64,000 nt of DNA from Thermococcus aggregans. Its GTDB lineage: Archaea; Methanobacteriota_B; Thermococci; Thermococcales; Thermococcaceae. Shown one piece after another: positions 37,166 to 47,648 of this stretch; the stretch's first letter is position 1; each line of letters begins with the position of its first letter. The DNA is taken from the NCBI RefSeq assembly GCF_024022995.1, contig NZ_CP099582.1, forward strand, positions 1,539,054-1,603,053, given 5' to 3'. The notes below the pieces were generated by a model. The model saw only the letters and a program-made list of their open reading frames with translations, ran no database searches and was not told the DNA's origin. The translations under genes and the position numbers were made by a program.

Positions 37166-37315
37166 CGGCAACACCAAGGTGAATAACGGTGAGTACAATT
37201 AAAAAGGTTTGCGAAATAAAAAGAAAAACTCCGTATCATTGGATAGGAGTGTTTTGGGGAAACATAACGCACAAGATTTATAACTTCTCCCCGCCTTCTC
37301 AATCTGGTGAAGAAA

Positions 37316-39043
37316 ATGGAAGTAAGGGAAACCATACTCAAATACGCGCTCATCAATGCAATTCAGCATGGAGGAAAGGCGAATCCAAAGGCAGTTATAG
37401 GAAAAATACTTGGCGAGAACCCAGAGCTGAGGCCGAAGGCGAGGGAAATAGTTCCTATTGTAAACGAAATTGTTCGGGAAGTTAACTCCATGAGCATAGA
37501 AGAGCAGGAAGCAAAGCTTAGGGAAATTTATCCAGAATTCTTTGAGAAAGAGAAAAAAGAGGAGAAAAAGGAAGAGAAAAAAGGCCTTCCACCCTTGCCC
37601 AAAGCTGAAAAAGGCAAAGTGGTTACGAGATTTGCTCCAAATCCCGATGGGGCTTTTCACCTTGGAAACGCGAGAGCTGCCATTCTAAGCCATGAGTATG
37701 CAAGGCTCTACGATGGGAAGTTCATCTTGAGGTTTGATGACACAGATCCAAAGGTTAAGAGGCCTGAGCCAATATTCTACGACTGGATTATTGAGGATCT
37801 TAAGTGGCTTGGCTTTAAGATAGATGAAATTCACTACGCAAGCGACAGGCTGGAGATTTATTACTCCTACGCGGAAAAGCTCCTTAAAATGGGGAAGGCT
37901 TACGTATGCACTTGCGACCCAGAACACTTCAGAAAGCTTAGGGACGAAGGGAAGCCCTGTCCGCACAGAGATCTTCCTCCGGAGGTTCAGCTAGAAGAGT
38001 GGAAGAAAATGCTTGATGGCACTTACAAAGAGGGAGAAGCAGTCGTTAGAATTAAAACCGATTTAAACCATCCAAATCCCGCCGTTAGGGACTGGCCAGC
38101 CCTTAGAATAATTGACAATCCAAACCACCCAAGAACAGGAAACAAATACCGCGTATGGCCTCTCTACAACTTTGCATCAGCGATAGACGATCATGAGCTG
38201 GGTGTTACCCATATCTTCAGAGGGCAAGAGCACGCAGAAAACGAGACAAGGCAGAGATACATCTACGAATACTTTGGATGGCAGTACCCAGAGACAGTGC
38301 ACCACGGAAGGCTCTCCATTGAGGGGGTAATCCTAAGCAAATCCAAGACAAGAAATGGAATTGAAGAGGGTAAGTACTTAGGCTGGGACGATCCAAGACT
38401 TGGAACAATCAGAGCATTGAGAAGAAGGGGCATCCAACCGGAAGCGATTAAGGAGTTAATAATTGAGGTCGGCCTCAAAAAGAGCGACACAACTATAAGC
38501 TGGGACAACCTGGCGGCAATAAACAGAAGAATAATTGAGCCAATAGCGAACAGATACTTCTTCGTTGCAGACCCAATTCCAATGGAGATCAGAGGTTATG
38601 AGGAGGAGTTCACGGCTGAGATACCCCTTCACCCGAACTACCCCGAAAGGGGAGTCAGAAGGCTCACATTCATCCCCGGAAAGCCCATTTACGTTTCAAA
38701 AGATGATCTTGAGCTCCTGAAGAGCAGCGAGTACGTTAGGCTCAAAGACTTATTCAACGTCAAAATACTTGAGGTCACTGAAGAGAAAATCGTGGCAGAG
38801 TTCGACAGCGTTGAATACGAAAAAGCTAGAGAGCACAAATGGAGAATGATCCACTGGGTTCCTGAAGGAAAGCCATGTGAAGTTCTCGTCCCGGAGGGAG
38901 AGGAGCTTATTGTGAGGAAGGGACTTCTTGAAAAGGATGCAAACTTAAAAGTTGACGATATTGTCCAATTCGAACGCTTTGGCTTCGTAAGGGTAGACAA
39001 AGTTGAAGAAGACAAAGTGATAGCAATATTTGCTCATAAGTGA
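37316..39043 (+). CDS. gltX: glutamyl-tRNA synthetase, archaeal type
   Basis: This is a class I aminoacyl-tRNA synthetase of 575 residues that charges tRNA-Glu. The HIGH-like motif is in RFAPNPDGAFHLGNARAA and the KMSKS-like motif in GVILSKSKTRN. A charged helical N-terminal extension (EKEKKEEKKEEKK) precedes the catalytic core, and the C-terminus has the beta-barrel anticodon-binding domain of the archaeal/eukaryotic GlnRS-like type. The ATG at 37316 comes after GGTGAAGA; GTG 37307 lies within that site. A TATA-like GATTTATAAC precedes it at about 37275. Its end overlaps the convergent PP-loop gene by ten bases. Confidence 0.94.
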   Translation: MEVRETILKYALINAIQHGGKANPKAVIGKILGENPELRPKAREIVPIVNEIVREVNSMSIEEQEAKLREIYPEFFEKEKKEEKKEEKKGLPPLPKAEKGKVVTRFAPNPDGAFHLGNARAAILSHEYARLYDGKFILRFDDTDPKVKRPEPIFYDWIIEDLKWLGFKIDEIHYASDRLEIYYSYAEKLLKMGKAYVCTCDPEHFRKLRDEGKPCPHRDLPPEVQLEEWKKMLDGTYKEGEAVVRIKTDLNHPNPAVRDWPALRIIDNPNHPRTGNKYRVWPLYNFASAIDDHELGVTHIFRGQEHAENETRQRYIYEYFGWQYPETVHHGRLSIEGVILSKSKTRNGIEEGKYLGWDDPRLGTIRALRRRGIQPEAIKELIIEVGLKKSDTTISWDNLAAINRRIIEPIANRYFFVADPIPMEIRGYEEEFTAEIPLHPNYPERGVRRLTFIPGKPIYVSKDDLELLKSSEYVRLKDLFNVKILEVTEEKIVAEFDSVEYEKAREHKWRMIHWVPEGKPCEVLVPEGEELIVRKGLLEKDANLKVDDIVQFERFGFVRVDKVEEDKVIAIFAHK

Positions 39044-39645
39044 GCCTTTTCTTTTTTCCATCCTATAACTCTTGACTGCAAATGCTTTTTTGGGAAAATC
39101 GTAAGTGGGTCTATCCCCCTTTCCCTTAAAAGGTGCCTGAGCTCGACCTCGTAGTCAGATTTTTCGAGCTTTTCGCTTTCCTTTACCTCGACTATGAAAA
39201 GCCTCTCCGTGAGTTCTCTTATCGTCTTGTAACCTAACCCCAAAAGAGGTCTTATGTACTGGACGTTAAACCTGTCCTCAAGGCTTCTTGTTTTTCTCTG
39301 ATCCAGCAGAGGTACCCGATCGTCTCTTCTTGTCCCGTCGCTTATTCTTTCCACGCCTTCAAGCTTTGCAACTTCCTCCAATGCCTTCTCATGGATAAAC
39401 TGAATCGCATTGGTTGGATGTCCATCCTTGATGCACATATCGGCAGCTTTCTCGAGGATTTCCCTGTCAAGAAAAACTACTTCGTGAGGGAAGCCGAGAA
39501 TTTCGGCTGTTTCTTTTGCGTATTTCCAGCTGTCAAGGACCCCAAAGTTAATTGTAACGAGCTTTACTTCATAGCCAATCTTTCTCAAAATATAAGCCGC
39601 GAGCGAAGAGTCTTTCCCTCCACTGTAGAGGTGGTAGACCTCCAT
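39034..39645 (-). CDS. PP-loop ATPase, COG2117-like
   Basis: This is a protein of 203 residues with the PP-loop SGGKDSSLAAYIL at its N-terminus, which binds ATP and adenylates a substrate. It resembles the archaeal proteins related to tRNA thiolation enzymes (COG2117 as I recall), but lacks the THUMP or methyltransferase domains that would fix the substrate. A conserved RISDGTRRDDRVPLLD motif follows. No cysteine pair for a thiolation cycle stands out, so tRNA modification is only one possibility. The ATG at 39645 has GGTGG upstream. The gene sits between gltX (convergent) and infB (same strand). Confidence 0.72.
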   Translation of the reverse strand: MEVYHLYSGGKDSSLAAYILRKIGYEVKLVTINFGVLDSWKYAKETAEILGFPHEVVFLDREILEKAADMCIKDGHPTNAIQFIHEKALEEVAKLEGVERISDGTRRDDRVPLLDQRKTRSLEDRFNVQYIRPLLGLGYKTIRELTERLFIVEVKESEKLEKSDYEVELRHLLRERGIDPLTIFPKKHLQSRVIGWKKEKAHL

Positions 39646-39677
39646 GGAGACCACCAAAAATTAAAAATGTATAAAAC

Positions 39678-41471
39678 TCATAGGGCGCTCCAGAACGGGT
39701 CTTTTTGGGCTTTTACTTTTGCGGTTTCCTTCAGTGCTTTTATGTCGGTCTCGTCCAGCACGTCTCTAAGCTCTTTTACAAGCCTTATCGCGTCATCTCT
39801 GCTTATATCGACGTAGAGTATTTCTCCTGGGTGTATGTGTCTTCCGACTATTGCCCCCTCAATTGCTATGGCAACTTGGTCGCCTTTCTTTGCCTCCTGC
39901 AGGAAGTCATCTTTTGACTTTATTGACTTTATAACACCAACACGCTCTCCATTCTGCTTCATGAGTGGGTATCCCGGTTTTATTCTGCCTTCAAGAACCT
40001 CTATTCCAACTATTGCTGGATGGCTTCTCCTGAAAATGTAGCGTTCATCTGGAAAGAGTCTAATAATCCCCGGGAACTTTGTCTGAGCCAAGAGTTCTTT
40101 CTTCTTCTTTTCTTTTTCAGCCTTCACCCATGCCTCGTAGTCCTCTATAATCTTGTAGATAACGTTTCCGACAAATATCGGGATGTTTTTGGCCTTTGCA
40201 ATTTCTTCCGCGTCTTCGTTGACCTTGACGTTAAATCCTATCACAACACCGTAGAGAGGCTCTTCTTCCTTTACGCTCAGTGCTTCCATGACGTCTGTTT
40301 TGCTGATGTTTCCTACATCTGCCTTTCTTATAGGAATGTTCTTCTCCTGCAGCTCCTTACTCAGAGCCTCCAGACTTCCAATTGTGTCGGCCTTCACGAT
40401 AACTCCAACTTTGTCCGTGCTTATAATTACGCTCTTTATCTGCTCGAGGATTTCCTTCTTTGCCTTTTCTATTTCCTCCTCACTTCTCACTGCTATAACG
40501 GGAGAACCTGCAAGTGCTTCTTCCAAGTTTGGAGCAGCTATTTTAATTCCGGCCGCAGCTGAGACTTCATCTACTTGGTCAAAGCGATATCTTGGGTCTC
40601 TTATCTCATCAAGGGGTTTTGGCTTAAGGAGAGCCCTTATTTTTGTGACTATTGCCTTGTCCCTACCACCCACAACTATTATATCGTCTTTTCTGAGGGT
40701 TCCATCGTAGATAATAACATCTATCGTTGTTCCGAAGCCCACTTCCTCTCTAACTTCCAGAATAGTTCCTCTCGCAGGACCTTCAACTTCTATCTTCAGC
40801 TTTTCCTCTAGGTACTTCTGAGCTAAACCCGCTATAAGCACAAGCAATTCTGGAAGACCGATTCCATATTTCGCCGAGATAGGTACTATGGCGAGTTCTC
40901 TCCTAAAGTCTTGAACGCGGTCGAACCTGTTGGCTTGGAAGCCAAACTCATAGAATTTTCCTATTAGTTCCCAGAGCTTTGTTTCGAGCTCTTGGACTGC
41001 CCTCTGGTCTTGCCTTTTAATGTTCACTAAGAACGGCTCATTTTCAACAACTTTCCACCCTTTAATACGGTCAATTTTATTTGCAGCGACCACGAAAGGA
41101 GTCCTGTATTTCCTCAAAATCTCTATGCTTTCAATAGTCTGGGGCTGAAAACCTTCGTTTATATCTACCACGAGGATTGCAAGATCAGCTAAACTACCAC
41201 CTCTGGCTCTCAAGCTCGTAAACGCCTCGTGACCCGGAGTGTCTATAAACAACAAACCGGGGAGTTTAATTTCGCCCTTCCACAAGCTTAAAAGAGGCCC
41301 AGCGAGCTTTTTAATGACCTCAATAGGCACTTCGGTTGCACCGATGTGTTGGGTAATTCCACCGGCCTCTTTCTCCGCTACGCGAGTATTACGTATTCTA
41401 TCAAGCATTGTCGTCTTACCATGATCCACGTGACCAAGAACGGCTATAATTGGCTGTCTAATCTTTTTCAT
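39678..41471 (-). CDS. infB: translation initiation factor aIF5B (IF2 homolog)
   Basis: This is a 597-residue GTPase that promotes subunit joining. The G1 loop GHVDHGKTT is at residues 13-21, followed by switch II DTPGHEAF and the base-specific NKIDR motif. Domains II-IV extend to the C-terminus with the typical archaeal end. The length shows no intein at the GTPase loop, though some Thermococcales carry one there. The ATG at 41471 is preceded by GAG-rich sequence (GGAGTGTGAGAG). It is the archaeal/eukaryotic IF5B form without the long eukaryotic N-terminal region. Confidence 0.95.
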   Translation of the reverse strand: MKKIRQPIIAVLGHVDHGKTTMLDRIRNTRVAEKEAGGITQHIGATEVPIEVIKKLAGPLLSLWKGEIKLPGLLFIDTPGHEAFTSLRARGGSLADLAILVVDINEGFQPQTIESIEILRKYRTPFVVAANKIDRIKGWKVVENEPFLVNIKRQDQRAVQELETKLWELIGKFYEFGFQANRFDRVQDFRRELAIVPISAKYGIGLPELLVLIAGLAQKYLEEKLKIEVEGPARGTILEVREEVGFGTTIDVIIYDGTLRKDDIIVVGGRDKAIVTKIRALLKPKPLDEIRDPRYRFDQVDEVSAAAGIKIAAPNLEEALAGSPVIAVRSEEEIEKAKKEILEQIKSVIISTDKVGVIVKADTIGSLEALSKELQEKNIPIRKADVGNISKTDVMEALSVKEEEPLYGVVIGFNVKVNEDAEEIAKAKNIPIFVGNVIYKIIEDYEAWVKAEKEKKKKELLAQTKFPGIIRLFPDERYIFRRSHPAIVGIEVLEGRIKPGYPLMKQNGERVGVIKSIKSKDDFLQEAKKGDQVAIAIEGAIVGRHIHPGEILYVDISRDDAIRLVKELRDVLDETDIKALKETAKVKAQKDPFWSAL

Positions 41472-41588
41472 ACTCTCACACTCCGCAAAACTTTTGATGA
41501 GCGTTACTGGATTAACTAAAACGCCCTCTTTTTAAAGGTTTAGGGATAACCTTAAAAATTCCGGGTTTTACCACATTTAGTGGTTACC

Positions 41589-42128
41589 ATGGAGAAGAAA
41601 ACGGTGCAGAAAGGAAGGAACTACTACAAGAAAGGGAGAGTTTTGTGGGTTTTAAAATACGGAGAAAAGCTGTTTTCCAAGGTTTTGGGCACATATCCGT
41701 ATTATGTGGAAGTCGATTTGGCAAAAAACTCCAGCAAGTGCACATGTCCACAGGGAAAGGACTGCAAACATGTAGCTGCTACGATAGTTGCCTTTGAAGA
41801 AGGTTTCTACGTAGAAAGCCACGAGCCGCTCTCAGAGTTTTTCCCGGAGGCTGTTTTAAAAAGACATTTGTTCCATGATAACCCCGAATTGGGACTGGAA
41901 GTCCTTTTAAAGGAGCTTCAGTACCAGATAAACAACGATGAAAGCGGAAGTGAAGTGGCTAGGCTTCTAAGGGAAGCATTGAAATTCTTCAGCCTTGCTC
42001 CATCCAAGGAAATGGGATTCCAGATACTGGAAATTTTCAGAGAATTTGAGAGGCTTTTCCCAGACTACAACCTAACTGAAGAACTGGAGAAAGAGGTTAG
42101 AGAAACTCTAAAAGGGTGCTCTCTTTGA
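41589..42128 (+). CDS. SWIM zinc-finger protein
   Basis: This is a protein of 179 residues. A SWIM motif CxCx(5)CxH is complete at residues 51-61 (CTCPQGKDCKH), preceded by the usual beta-strand region KVLGTYPYYVEVDL. The C-terminal half is helical and acidic. SWIM domains bind DNA or proteins; partners here are unknown. A TATA-like CTTAAAAATT about 30 bases before ATG 41589 suggests a short or leaderless transcript; GTG 41580 is the alternative start. The 3' end overlaps the convergent gene by 32 bases. Confidence 0.78.
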   Translation: MEKKTVQKGRNYYKKGRVLWVLKYGEKLFSKVLGTYPYYVEVDLAKNSSKCTCPQGKDCKHVAATIVAFEEGFYVESHEPLSEFFPEAVLKRHLFHDNPELGLEVLLKELQYQINNDESGSEVARLLREALKFFSLAPSKEMGFQILEIFREFERLFPDYNLTEELEKEVRETLKGCSL

Positions 42129-42468
42129 GCTTTCTTCTTAAAGAGTCATAAACTTCTTTTCCATTGAAGTCGAAGTTGTACTCTACCCCAGCTTCATCTA
42201 AGAGAAACTTCATTATTTGAATGGCGTATTTTGCCTTGGTGCCTTCCATCTCAACTGAGACAAAGTAGTTCTTCCTTTTTCCGAGAGTTATATCAAAATT
42301 AAGTCTTTCAGCAAGCTTTACATCGAGAAAAGTAACTTTTTTCTGTGTTTTGTACTCTCGCACCATGACATTTGGAAATTTTTTTATCAGCTTTTCTATG
42401 ATTCCTTCTACCTTTTTGTACTCTTCCTCACTGAGCTCTGAAGTGAGTTTAAGCTTTTCCACTATCAT
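42097..42468 (-). CDS. conserved-looking hypothetical protein, unknown function
   Basis: This is a protein of 123 residues that I do not recognise. It has an alternating helix/strand pattern with charged helices (LSEEEYKKVEGIIEKLIKKF), then strands VMVREYKTQKKVTFLDVK and FDITLGKRKNYFVSVEME, and a C-terminal basic helix. No signal, membrane segment or metal motif is visible. The ATG at 42468 is immediately preceded by GGTGACC, a convincing ribosome site. It is transcribed divergently from reverse gyrase with only 77 bases between, and overlaps the SWIM gene tail to tail. Confidence 0.65.
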   Translation of the reverse strand: MIVEKLKLTSELSEEEYKKVEGIIEKLIKKFPNVMVREYKTQKKVTFLDVKLAERLNFDITLGKRKNYFVSVEMEGTKAKYAIQIMKFLLDEAGVEYNFDFNGKEVYDSLRRKLKESTLLEFL

Positions 42469-42545
42469 ATGGGTCACCGGGAAGACCTTCAAAAAAAGCC
42501 TTATAAAGTTTGCATCCCTTAAAAAAGCATCGGAAGGTGAGTAAT

Positions 42546-45500
42546 ATGAAGGCCATATACAGAGGCATGTGTCCGAACTGTGAGGACAAGATAAGTGATT
42601 CACGGTTATACAAGAAGCATCCCTGTGAGATCTGCCTTGATGATGAAATAAAAGCTGAGGTATACTTTGACCTTATAAAAGGAATCAGGGATGCTCTAAA
42701 ACTAAGAGGAACCTTAAAACATTGGGAAGAGCTATATTCTCTTGAAAGAAAGTTGAAAGAAGCTGAAGAACTCTTCCGGAAAGCTACTGGTTTTACATTC
42801 TGGAGCGCTCAAAAAACATGGGTTAAGCGTTTGGTGAGAGGAAAAAGCTTCTCTATAATTGCCCCAACTGGAATGGGAAAAAGTGTTTTTGGAGCCTTTA
42901 TGTCTGTTTACTACGCAAAAAAAGGCAAGAAATCGTACATAGTCCTACCAACGACTCCTCTCGTAATCCAAACGATTAGGAGAGTTCAGACGTTTGCAGA
43001 AAGAGCCGGTGTGGAGGTTAACCTCGCTTATTATCACGGAAACATGAAGAAAAAAGAGAAAGAGGAAATGCTCCAAAAGATTCAAAACGGAGATTTTGAT
43101 ATCCTCATAACCTCCGCACAGTACTTGGCGAGGAATTTTGACATTCTAAAGGATAAAAGGTTCGACTTTATATTTGTAGACGACGTTGATGCCTTCCTAA
43201 AAGCGTCAAAGAACATAGACCGCTCCCTTATCCTCCTTGGCTTCACCGAGGAGATAATCCAGAAGGCTTGGGAAATTATAAAACTCAAAAAGCAAATGGC
43301 GAAATATCTCAACGGCAACAGTAATGAGAAAAACGAAAAACTAAAAGAGCTGAACAAGCAGATAAATGCCCTTGAAAGGGAGATTAGAAGGTTTAAGAGA
43401 GAAAACAAAATTGGGGTTTTAATCGTAGCTTCTGCAACCGGAAGCGCCAGAGGAGACAGGATAAAGCTTTATCGTGAGCTTCTTGACTTCGAAGTGGGAA
43501 GCGGAAGATCTGCACTGAGAAACGTCGTAGATACTTACATCTTCCCCGAAAAGCCAGTAGAGGAGCACGTAAAAGATCTGCTAGAAACCTTAGGCCCTGG
43601 AGGGCTAATATTTGTTCCCGTAGATCAAGGAATAGCGTATGCTGAGAAACTAACGAACTACCTAAAAGAGTTAGGATTTAAAGTAGAGTTAGTCTCGGCA
43701 AGAAACAAGAAGGGTCTTGAAAGGTTCGAAAAAGGAGAAGTTGACTACCTCGTAGGAGTTGCCACGTATTACGGTTCTATTGTGAGAGGACTGGACTTAC
43801 CTCACTTAATACGATATGCGATATTTACCGGAGTTCCAAAGTTCCGCTTCAGCATAGACCTTGAACAGCCAACCATCTACAGGGTCTTGGGATTAATGAG
43901 TGAAGTCATGGGATTCCTCGAAGATGAGGACAGGAGAACCGCAGAAAAGCTGTACGCAAGACTAAGGAGGCTCATAAGGAACATCCCGCAGTTTGAAATC
44001 CTTAAGATCGAAGAGGCATTAGCGGAAGGTTTGCCCTTAGAAGGGTTCTCAAATCACGTTCTCGAGGTATTCAAAGAAGCTGTTGAGTTCCTTAGGGGTG
44101 TGTTAAGAAAGCCCGAAGTCCTGAAAAGAATTGAAGAAGACCCATTCATAAGCCTCAAGAAAGAAGAAGGAAAGTGGTATATAGAGATTCCCGATGTTAG
44201 GACGTACATACAGGCCACGGGAAGGACTTCAAGACTTTTCGCTGGAGGTATTACAAAGGGACTTAGCGTTGTGATAGTGGACAACGAAAAGGTCTTCAAC
44301 GGGCTGAAGAGACAAATGCGCTGGCGTTTTGCCGAGTTTGATATTAAGCATCTCAATGAGATCAATTTGGAGGAAATACTAAAGGAAATTGACGCCGACA
44401 GGGAGAAAGTCAGGCTTATCATGGAGGGTAAGATAGCAGAGAAAACAAAAGACCTAGTGAAGTCTGCTCTTATGATAGTGGAATCGCCGAACAAGGCTAG
44501 AACTATTGCGAGCTTCTTTGGACAGCCAAGCAAAAGGCGTATTGGGGACTTGGTAGCCTATGAGGTAAGCATAGGAGACTTAATGCTCACCATCCTGGCG
44601 AGCGGTGGACACATGTTTGACTTAGTTACAAACGAAGGTTACCACGGAGTTTTGATGAAAGAAGCTGATGGAAAGTTCTACTTCATTCCGGTTTATGACA
44701 CCTTAAAGCGCTGTAGGGACTGCGGACATCAGTTTGTGGACTGGGAAGAGAAGGGAGTATGTCCCAAGTGCGGCTCAAGGGACGTGAGAGATGCCTTGGA
44801 GAACGTAGTTGCAATGAGAGAAATAGCGCAGGAAGTCGATGAAATACTAATAGGCACCGACCCAGATGTTGAAGGTGAAAAGATAGCCTGGGACATAAGG
44901 AATGTTCTCTCTCCATACACTCCAACCATAAAAAGAATAGAGTTCCATGAGGTCACAAGACCGGCTATTCTAAAGGCGCTCAAAGAGGCTAGGGATGTGA
45001 ACGAGGCGAGGGTAAACGCCCAGCTTGTGAGAAGGATAGAGGACAGATGGATAGGATTCGAGCTCAGCCAGAAGCTATGGGAGGTCTTTGAGAACACCTA
45101 CCTCTCAGCTGGAAGAGTACAGACACCAGTTTTAGGATGGATTATAGAGAGATACAGGGAGTTCGTAGAAAGTGAGACCGACTTCATGAGGCTGACACTT
45201 GAAAACGATGTTGAAGTAACCTTAGAAGGCGTTAAGGAAGAAGTCCAAGAGGTTGCCGTTGAGGAAGTAGAGTTAGAAGAGAGAGAACTGAACCCCCTTC
45301 CGCCATACACCACAGATACACTGCTCCAAGACGCTTCGAGGTTCTTGGGGTTCTCAAGCGATTATGCGATGAGGCTTGCTCAAGACCTCTTCGAGCTTGG
45401 TTTGGTGACTTACATAAGAACAGACTCTACCCATGTAAGCAACGTCGGTATTGAAGTTGCCAAAGAGTACATTACAGAAGAGATCGGTGAAGAATACTTT

Positions 45501-46190
45501 GCTCCGAGAAAATGGGGCGAAGAAGGGGCACACGAGTGTATAAGACCTACAAGGCCAATAGACACTGGAAGGCTTATGCAGCTGTTGAGGGATGGAGTAA
45601 TAACCTTGGCAAGAAGCCTAACGAGAGACCACTTCAGGCTCTATGATATGATATTCAAACGTTTCATGATTTCCCAAATGAAGCCAGCAAAGATACTCTA
45701 CGAGAGGGCAGTTATCGATGCAAAGATAGCAAAGGCTGAAATTGAAGGATACGTCGAAATACTCTTCGATGGCTGGACAAGGCTCAGGGCTCCGCCCTTA
45801 AAGAAGCTTCCAAAACTTGAGAAGGGACAGAGAATTAAGGTCAAAGAAATTAAGAAATGGAGAGCTCCGAAGGTATCGTTGTTTACCCAAGGAGACATAA
45901 TTGCGTTAATGAAGGAGCGCAAGATCGGTAGGCCGTCCACCTATGCAAAGATAGTCAAGACTCTCCTCGATAGACACTACGTCATAGAAACGAAAGGCAG
46001 GAAAAAGCTAGTGCCGACAGAGCTCGGTACAAAGGTTTACCATTACTTAATCACCAAGTACAAGGAGCTTGTTAGTGAAGAAAGAACCAGACAGCTGGAA
46101 GAGCTCATGGATCTCGTGGAAGAGAATAAGGTAGATTACCAAGATGTGCTGAACGATATGTACCAAGAGATAAAGCGGTACATTGCTTAA
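42546..46190 (+). CDS. rgy: reverse gyrase
   Basis: This is a 1214-residue enzyme that introduces positive supercoils, the hallmark of hyperthermophiles. In order: N-terminal zinc finger (C9, C12, C27, C30), SF2 helicase-like domain with APTGMGKS (residues 106-113) and FVDDVDAF, the latch region, a TOPRIM fold starting [16 protein letters not shown], a second zinc finger (CRDCGHQF and CPKCG), and the topoisomerase IA domain with the active-site tyrosine in [11 protein letters not shown]. No intein interrupts it. The ATG at 42546 follows AAGGTGAG; the longer reading is not supported. It implies an optimum growth temperature near or above 80 C. Confidence 0.97.
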   Translation: MKAIYRGMCPNCEDKISDSRLYKKHPCEICLDDEIKAEVYFDLIKGIRDALKLRGTLKHWEELYSLERKLKEAEELFRKATGFTFWSAQKTWVKRLVRGKSFSIIAPTGMGKSVFGAFMSVYYAKKGKKSYIVLPTTPLVIQTIRRVQTFAERAGVEVNLAYYHGNMKKKEKEEMLQKIQNGDFDILITSAQYLARNFDILKDKRFDFIFVDDVDAFLKASKNIDRSLILLGFTEEIIQKAWEIIKLKKQMAKYLNGNSNEKNEKLKELNKQINALEREIRRFKRENKIGVLIVASATGSARGDRIKLYRELLDFEVGSGRSALRNVVDTYIFPEKPVEEHVKDLLETLGPGGLIFVPVDQGIAYAEKLTNYLKELGFKVELVSARNKKGLERFEKGEVDYLVGVATYYGSIVRGLDLPHLIRYAIFTGVPKFRFSIDLEQPTIYRVLGLMSEVMGFLEDEDRRTAEKLYARLRRLIRNIPQFEILKIEEALAEGLPLEGFSNHVLEVFKEAVEFLRGVLRKPEVLKRIEEDPFISLKKEEGKWYIEIPDVRTYIQATGRTSRLFAGGITKGLSVVIVDNEKVFNGLKRQMRWRFAEFDIKHLNEINLEEILKEIDADREKVRLIMEGKIAEKTKDLVKSALMIVESPNKARTIASFFGQPSKRRIGDLVAYEVSIGDLMLTILASGGHMFDLVTNEGYHGVLMKEADGKFYFIPVYDTLKRCRDCGHQFVDWEEKGVCPKCGSRDVRDALENVVAMREIAQEVDEILIGTDPDVEGEKIAWDIRNVLSPYTPTIKRIEFHEVTRPAILKALKEARDVNEARVNAQLVRRIEDRWIGFELSQKLWEVFENTYLSAGRVQTPVLGWIIERYREFVESETDFMRLTLENDVEVTLEGVKEEVQEVAVEEVELEERELNPLPPYTTDTLLQDASRFLGFSSDYAMRLAQDLFELGLVTYIRTDSTHVSNVGIEVAKEYITEEIGEEYFAPRKWGEEGAHECIRPTRPIDTGRLMQLLRDGVITLARSLTRDHFRLYDMIFKRFMISQMKPAKILYERAVIDAKIAKAEIEGYVEILFDGWTRLRAPPLKKLPKLEKGQRIKVKEIKKWRAPKVSLFTQGDIIALMKERKIGRPSTYAKIVKTLLDRHYVIETKGRKKLVPTELGTKVYHYLITKYKELVSEERTRQLEELMDLVEENKVDYQDVLNDMYQEIKRYIA

Positions 46191-46193
46191 TCC

Positions 46194-46205
46194 TTTTTTC
46201 TTTTC
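46194..46205 (+). terminator. oligo-T terminator after reverse gyrase
   Basis: A run TTTTTTCTTTT directly follows the rgy stop. It lies between two convergent genes and likely ends rgy transcription. Confidence 0.4.
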
Positions 46206-46259
46206 ATCAGTTTAATTTTTCTTTAAGCTGTTTTGCATGTAAGAAAAGAAGAGAAGGAA

Positions 46260-47648
46260 TCACTCCTTCTTGTGCTTCATCTTCCAGTTGTGCCACCTGT
46301 AGAGGGCAGAGAGTGCCTTAACGGCCCTCTCGGGTTCTGGATACGCTGGAATTCCTTTTTCGTTGAGCATGTCAATTGCTTCCTTAGCCTCAACACCGCC
46401 GACGATACCGACGACTATTGGCTTCTTCCTTCCGCTTGCTTCATACTCCTTTATGACTACCTTTGCGAGGTCTCTTGGGTCAAGAACGGCTGTTTGACAG
46501 TAGAGAACGACTATTGAGTGCATCTCTGGGTGTGCTAAGGCGTCTCTAATTGCGCCTTCATAGGCTTCGGCACCAGCCATACCTGTTAAGTCAACTGGGT
46601 TCTTGTAGCTTCCGAAGGGTGGCATGTGATTTGCGAAGATCTTAAGCTCTTCGAGGTTGTCATAGAGCTTTAGTCCTTCCTCTTCTGCGGCGTCAGTGGC
46701 CATAACACCTATTCCACCACCGTTTGTAATGATTACAACGTTGTCTCCTTCTGGCTCTGGGAGGTTTGAGAGTGTTCTTGCCCAGTCAAAAGCTTCGCCA
46801 ATTGTTAGTGCCCTTAGGACACCGCTTTGCTTGAATGCAGCGGTGTAAATGTTGTCTGCTCCTGCAAGTGAACCTGTGTGGGAAGCAGCAGCTTTAGCAC
46901 CTCTCTCACTTCTTCCAGCTTTGATAACTATGATTGGCTTTTTAGTTGAGACCCTCTTTGCAACTTCCATGAATCTCCTACCATCTTTTACGCCTTCCAT
47001 GTAAATTAGGATTGCTCCGGTATTCTCGTCGTTTTCGAAGTACTCAAGAAGGTCTGCATCGTCGATGTCCGCCTTGTTTCCTACGCTAACGACAGCTGAG
47101 AGACCGACTTTCTCAAGTATTGTCCATCCCATAAGGGCTATCCCAAGGGCTCCACTTTGTGAGATAAGTGCGAGCTTTCCGGGCATTACGTCTGTTGGAC
47201 CAAAGGTTGCGTTGAGCTTTGCTGGGGTGTAAACGACACCGAATATGTTTGGACCAAGAATTCTCATTCCATACTTGTGAGCTGTCTCTACCAATTGCTG
47301 CTCAACTTTCTTTCCTTCCTCACCGAGCTCTCCAAATCCTGAGCTTATGATTGGAAGTACTTTAACACCCTTCTTTCCACACTCTTCAACTACCTGTGGA
47401 ACGAACTTAGCAGGGACTACTACAACAGCCATATCAACTTCATCAGGAACATCAAGGATGCTCTTGTACACTGGGAACTTTCTTCCGCTGATCTCTATTT
47501 CTCCACCCTTAATATTAACTGCGTAGATTTTGCCCTCGTAGCCATAATCTACAAGGTTCTTCATGATGGCATATCCTATTTTTCCGGGTGTACCAGAAGC
47601 ACCTATAACGGCAACGCTCCTTGGTTTGAAAAGTGCCTCTATGCTCAT
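46260..47648 (-). CDS. acdA: ADP-forming acetyl-CoA synthetase, alpha subunit
   Basis: This is a 462-residue alpha subunit of the ADP-forming acetate-CoA ligase, which makes ATP from acetyl-CoA in peptide and sugar fermentation. The CoA-binding Rossmann start RSVAVIGASGTPGKIGYAIM, the ligase motif ALISQSGALG and the phospho-histidine in KAAASHTGSLAG are present. The separate beta subunit is not in this window, as in other Thermococcales where the genes are unlinked. GGTGAAGG precedes ATG 47648. The sequence best fits isoform I (acyl-CoA, acetate-type), from memory of Pyrococcus. Confidence 0.92.
   Translation of the reverse strand: MSIEALFKPRSVAVIGASGTPGKIGYAIMKNLVDYGYEGKIYAVNIKGGEIEISGRKFPVYKSILDVPDEVDMAVVVVPAKFVPQVVEECGKKGVKVLPIISSGFGELGEEGKKVEQQLVETAHKYGMRILGPNIFGVVYTPAKLNATFGPTDVMPGKLALISQSGALGIALMGWTILEKVGLSAVVSVGNKADIDDADLLEYFENDENTGAILIYMEGVKDGRRFMEVAKRVSTKKPIIVIKAGRSERGAKAAASHTGSLAGADNIYTAAFKQSGVLRALTIGEAFDWARTLSNLPEPEGDNVVIITNGGGIGVMATDAAEEEGLKLYDNLEELKIFANHMPPFGSYKNPVDLTGMAGAEAYEGAIRDALAHPEMHSIVVLYCQTAVLDPRDLAKVVIKEYEASGRKKPIVVGIVGGVEAKEAIDMLNEKGIPAYPEPERAVKALSALYRWHNWKMKHKKE

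Noticed and set aside
39678-41471. Intein in aIF5B
   Set aside because: The protein is of normal length and the GTPase motifs run without interruption.
41500-41540. Second C/D box RNA near TGATGAGCGTTACTGG
   Set aside because: The D' position reads CTGG rather than CTGA, no C'/D pair follows, and the region is the leader of infB.
42546-46190. Intein in reverse gyrase
   Set aside because: Length (1214 residues) and continuous topoisomerase and helicase motifs leave no room for one.
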